From Chryseobacterium indologenes (GTDB lineage Bacteria > Bacteroidota > Bacteroidia > Flavobacteriales > Weeksellaceae): a stretch of 52,408 nt of DNA. The stretch covers positions 1-52,408 of the forward strand of contig LAZY01000027.1 of the NCBI GenBank assembly GCA_001013295.1, read 5' to 3'. A program made the translations under genes and the position numbers. The notes beneath the pieces are model-generated. The model had not been told where the DNA came from and did not search any database. It saw only the letters and a program-made list of their open reading frames with translations. The stretch's first letter is position 1. Each line of letters begins with the position of its first letter. Below are positions 52,219 through 52,408 of this stretch, piece by piece.

Positions 52219-52298
52219 TTCACGTCTTCAGTTGAGATATAAGTTTTCCATAGTCCCTGCTTTTATGGGGCTCCAAAAAAATATTTTTGGTTTGTAAC

Positions 52299-52334
52299 AA
52301 AAAAGAGGCTGTCTCAAAAGAGATAGCCTTTTTT
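52299..52334 (+). terminator. Hairpin sharing the GAGGCTGTCTCAAAAG arm of the 36.6-kb element
   Basis: AAAGAGGCTGTCTC, an AAAA loop and GAGATAGCCTTTTTT form a compact terminator-like stem. Its 5' arm and loop (AAAAGAGGCTGTCTCAAAAG) are identical to the terminal repeat at 36625-36644. Confidence 0.75.
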
Positions 52335-52343
52335 ATGCAAAAA

Positions 52344-52361
52344 GGAAAGCTTTCGCTTTCC
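52344..52361 (-). terminator. Terminator for a minus-strand gene at the window edge
   Basis: GGAAAGC and GCTTTCC form a seven-pair stem around TTTC. Read on the minus strand it is followed by TTTTTGC. Confidence 0.6.
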
Positions 52362-52374
52362 TAATAGTTGCAAA

Positions 52375-52408
52375 TTAATTAATTTGCTGTGTGTTAACTT
52401 CTTCAAAA
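52375..52408 (-). CDS. Possible C-terminal end of a minus-strand gene (partial)
   Basis: On the minus strand, one frame entering from the window edge reads FEEVNTQQIN and ends in TAA at 52377-52375, just before a terminator-like hairpin. The length is far too short for identification; the evidence is the open frame and the following hairpin only. Confidence 0.35.
   Translation of the reverse strand, partial: FEEVNTQQIN

Noticed and set aside
1..52408. tRNA and rRNA genes
   Set aside because: No cloverleaf arms with a T-loop GTTCRANNC motif or rRNA-like blocks were recognised by eye. A covariance-model scan would be decisive.

Overview
The window looks like chromosomal DNA of a Chryseobacterium-like member of the Flavobacteriia (Bacteroidota). 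The DNA is AT-rich, and several promoters fit the Bacteroidota pattern (TTG about 19 bases upstream of TAnnTTTG). Shine-Dalgarno sequences are poor. The proteins include type IX secretion cargo, DUF5686 proteins, a BT_3928-like protein, many secreted lipoproteins and the eukaryote/archaeal-like short prolyl-tRNA synthetase. I assign the genus from general resemblance, not from a search. No rRNA, tRNA, CRISPR array, phage or complete insertion sequence was seen.

Layout. 1-5 kb: end of a secreted lipoprotein gene, proS, a DUF937/OmpA fusion and an Nramp transporter (mntH). 5-7 kb: a 7-base tandem repeat, then grpE and dnaJ. 7-12.6 kb: a DUF808 membrane protein, two secreted proteins (one with thrombospondin type 3 repeats), a serine hydrolase and an esterase lipoprotein. 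12.8-18 kb, all on the minus strand: DedA, prfB, a small membrane protein, an FAD oxidoreductase and an unusual AAA+ ATPase. 18-20 kb: an ABC exporter. 20.3-22.8 kb (minus): an ECF sigma factor, a zinc-binding anti-sigma factor, a DUF417 membrane protein and a MsrA-MsrB fusion, which together look like an oxidative-damage regulon. 23-36.6 kb: alaS, two DUF5686 paralogues flanking a PhoX-like lipoprotein and a di-haem peroxidase, and an M28 peptidase. 37-44.5 kb (minus): the branched-chain amino acid operon ilvE-D-B-N-C-A. 44.5-49 kb: folP, a DUF1599 protein, a DoxX/BT_3928 protein, a TerB-like protein and tpiA. 49-52.4 kb: a phytase-like esterase lipoprotein, then a cobalamin riboswitch in front of a T9SS-secreted two-repeat protein.

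The most notable system is the ilv leader at 44.15-44.50 kb. Two consecutive short Ile/Val/Leu-rich leader peptides are each followed by an intrinsic terminator. The end of each leader carries a copy of the terminator 3' arm that can pair with the 5' arm instead. That is the architecture of tandem ribosome-mediated attenuators in front of ilvE. Second is the cobalamin riboswitch controlling a secreted surface protein with two related domains, a candidate B12-acquisition protein. Third is the sigma/anti-sigma/DUF417/MsrAB block. The AAA+ protein at 16.7-18.1 kb departs from consensus in both Walker motifs and has an IF2-N-like front end.

Most convergent gene gaps hold small dispersed repeats and hairpins: 12.6, 20.2, 36.6-37.0 and 49.1 kb. 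Further repeat copies lie at 5.0 and 52.2 kb. These probably serve as bidirectional terminators or are remnants of non-autonomous elements.
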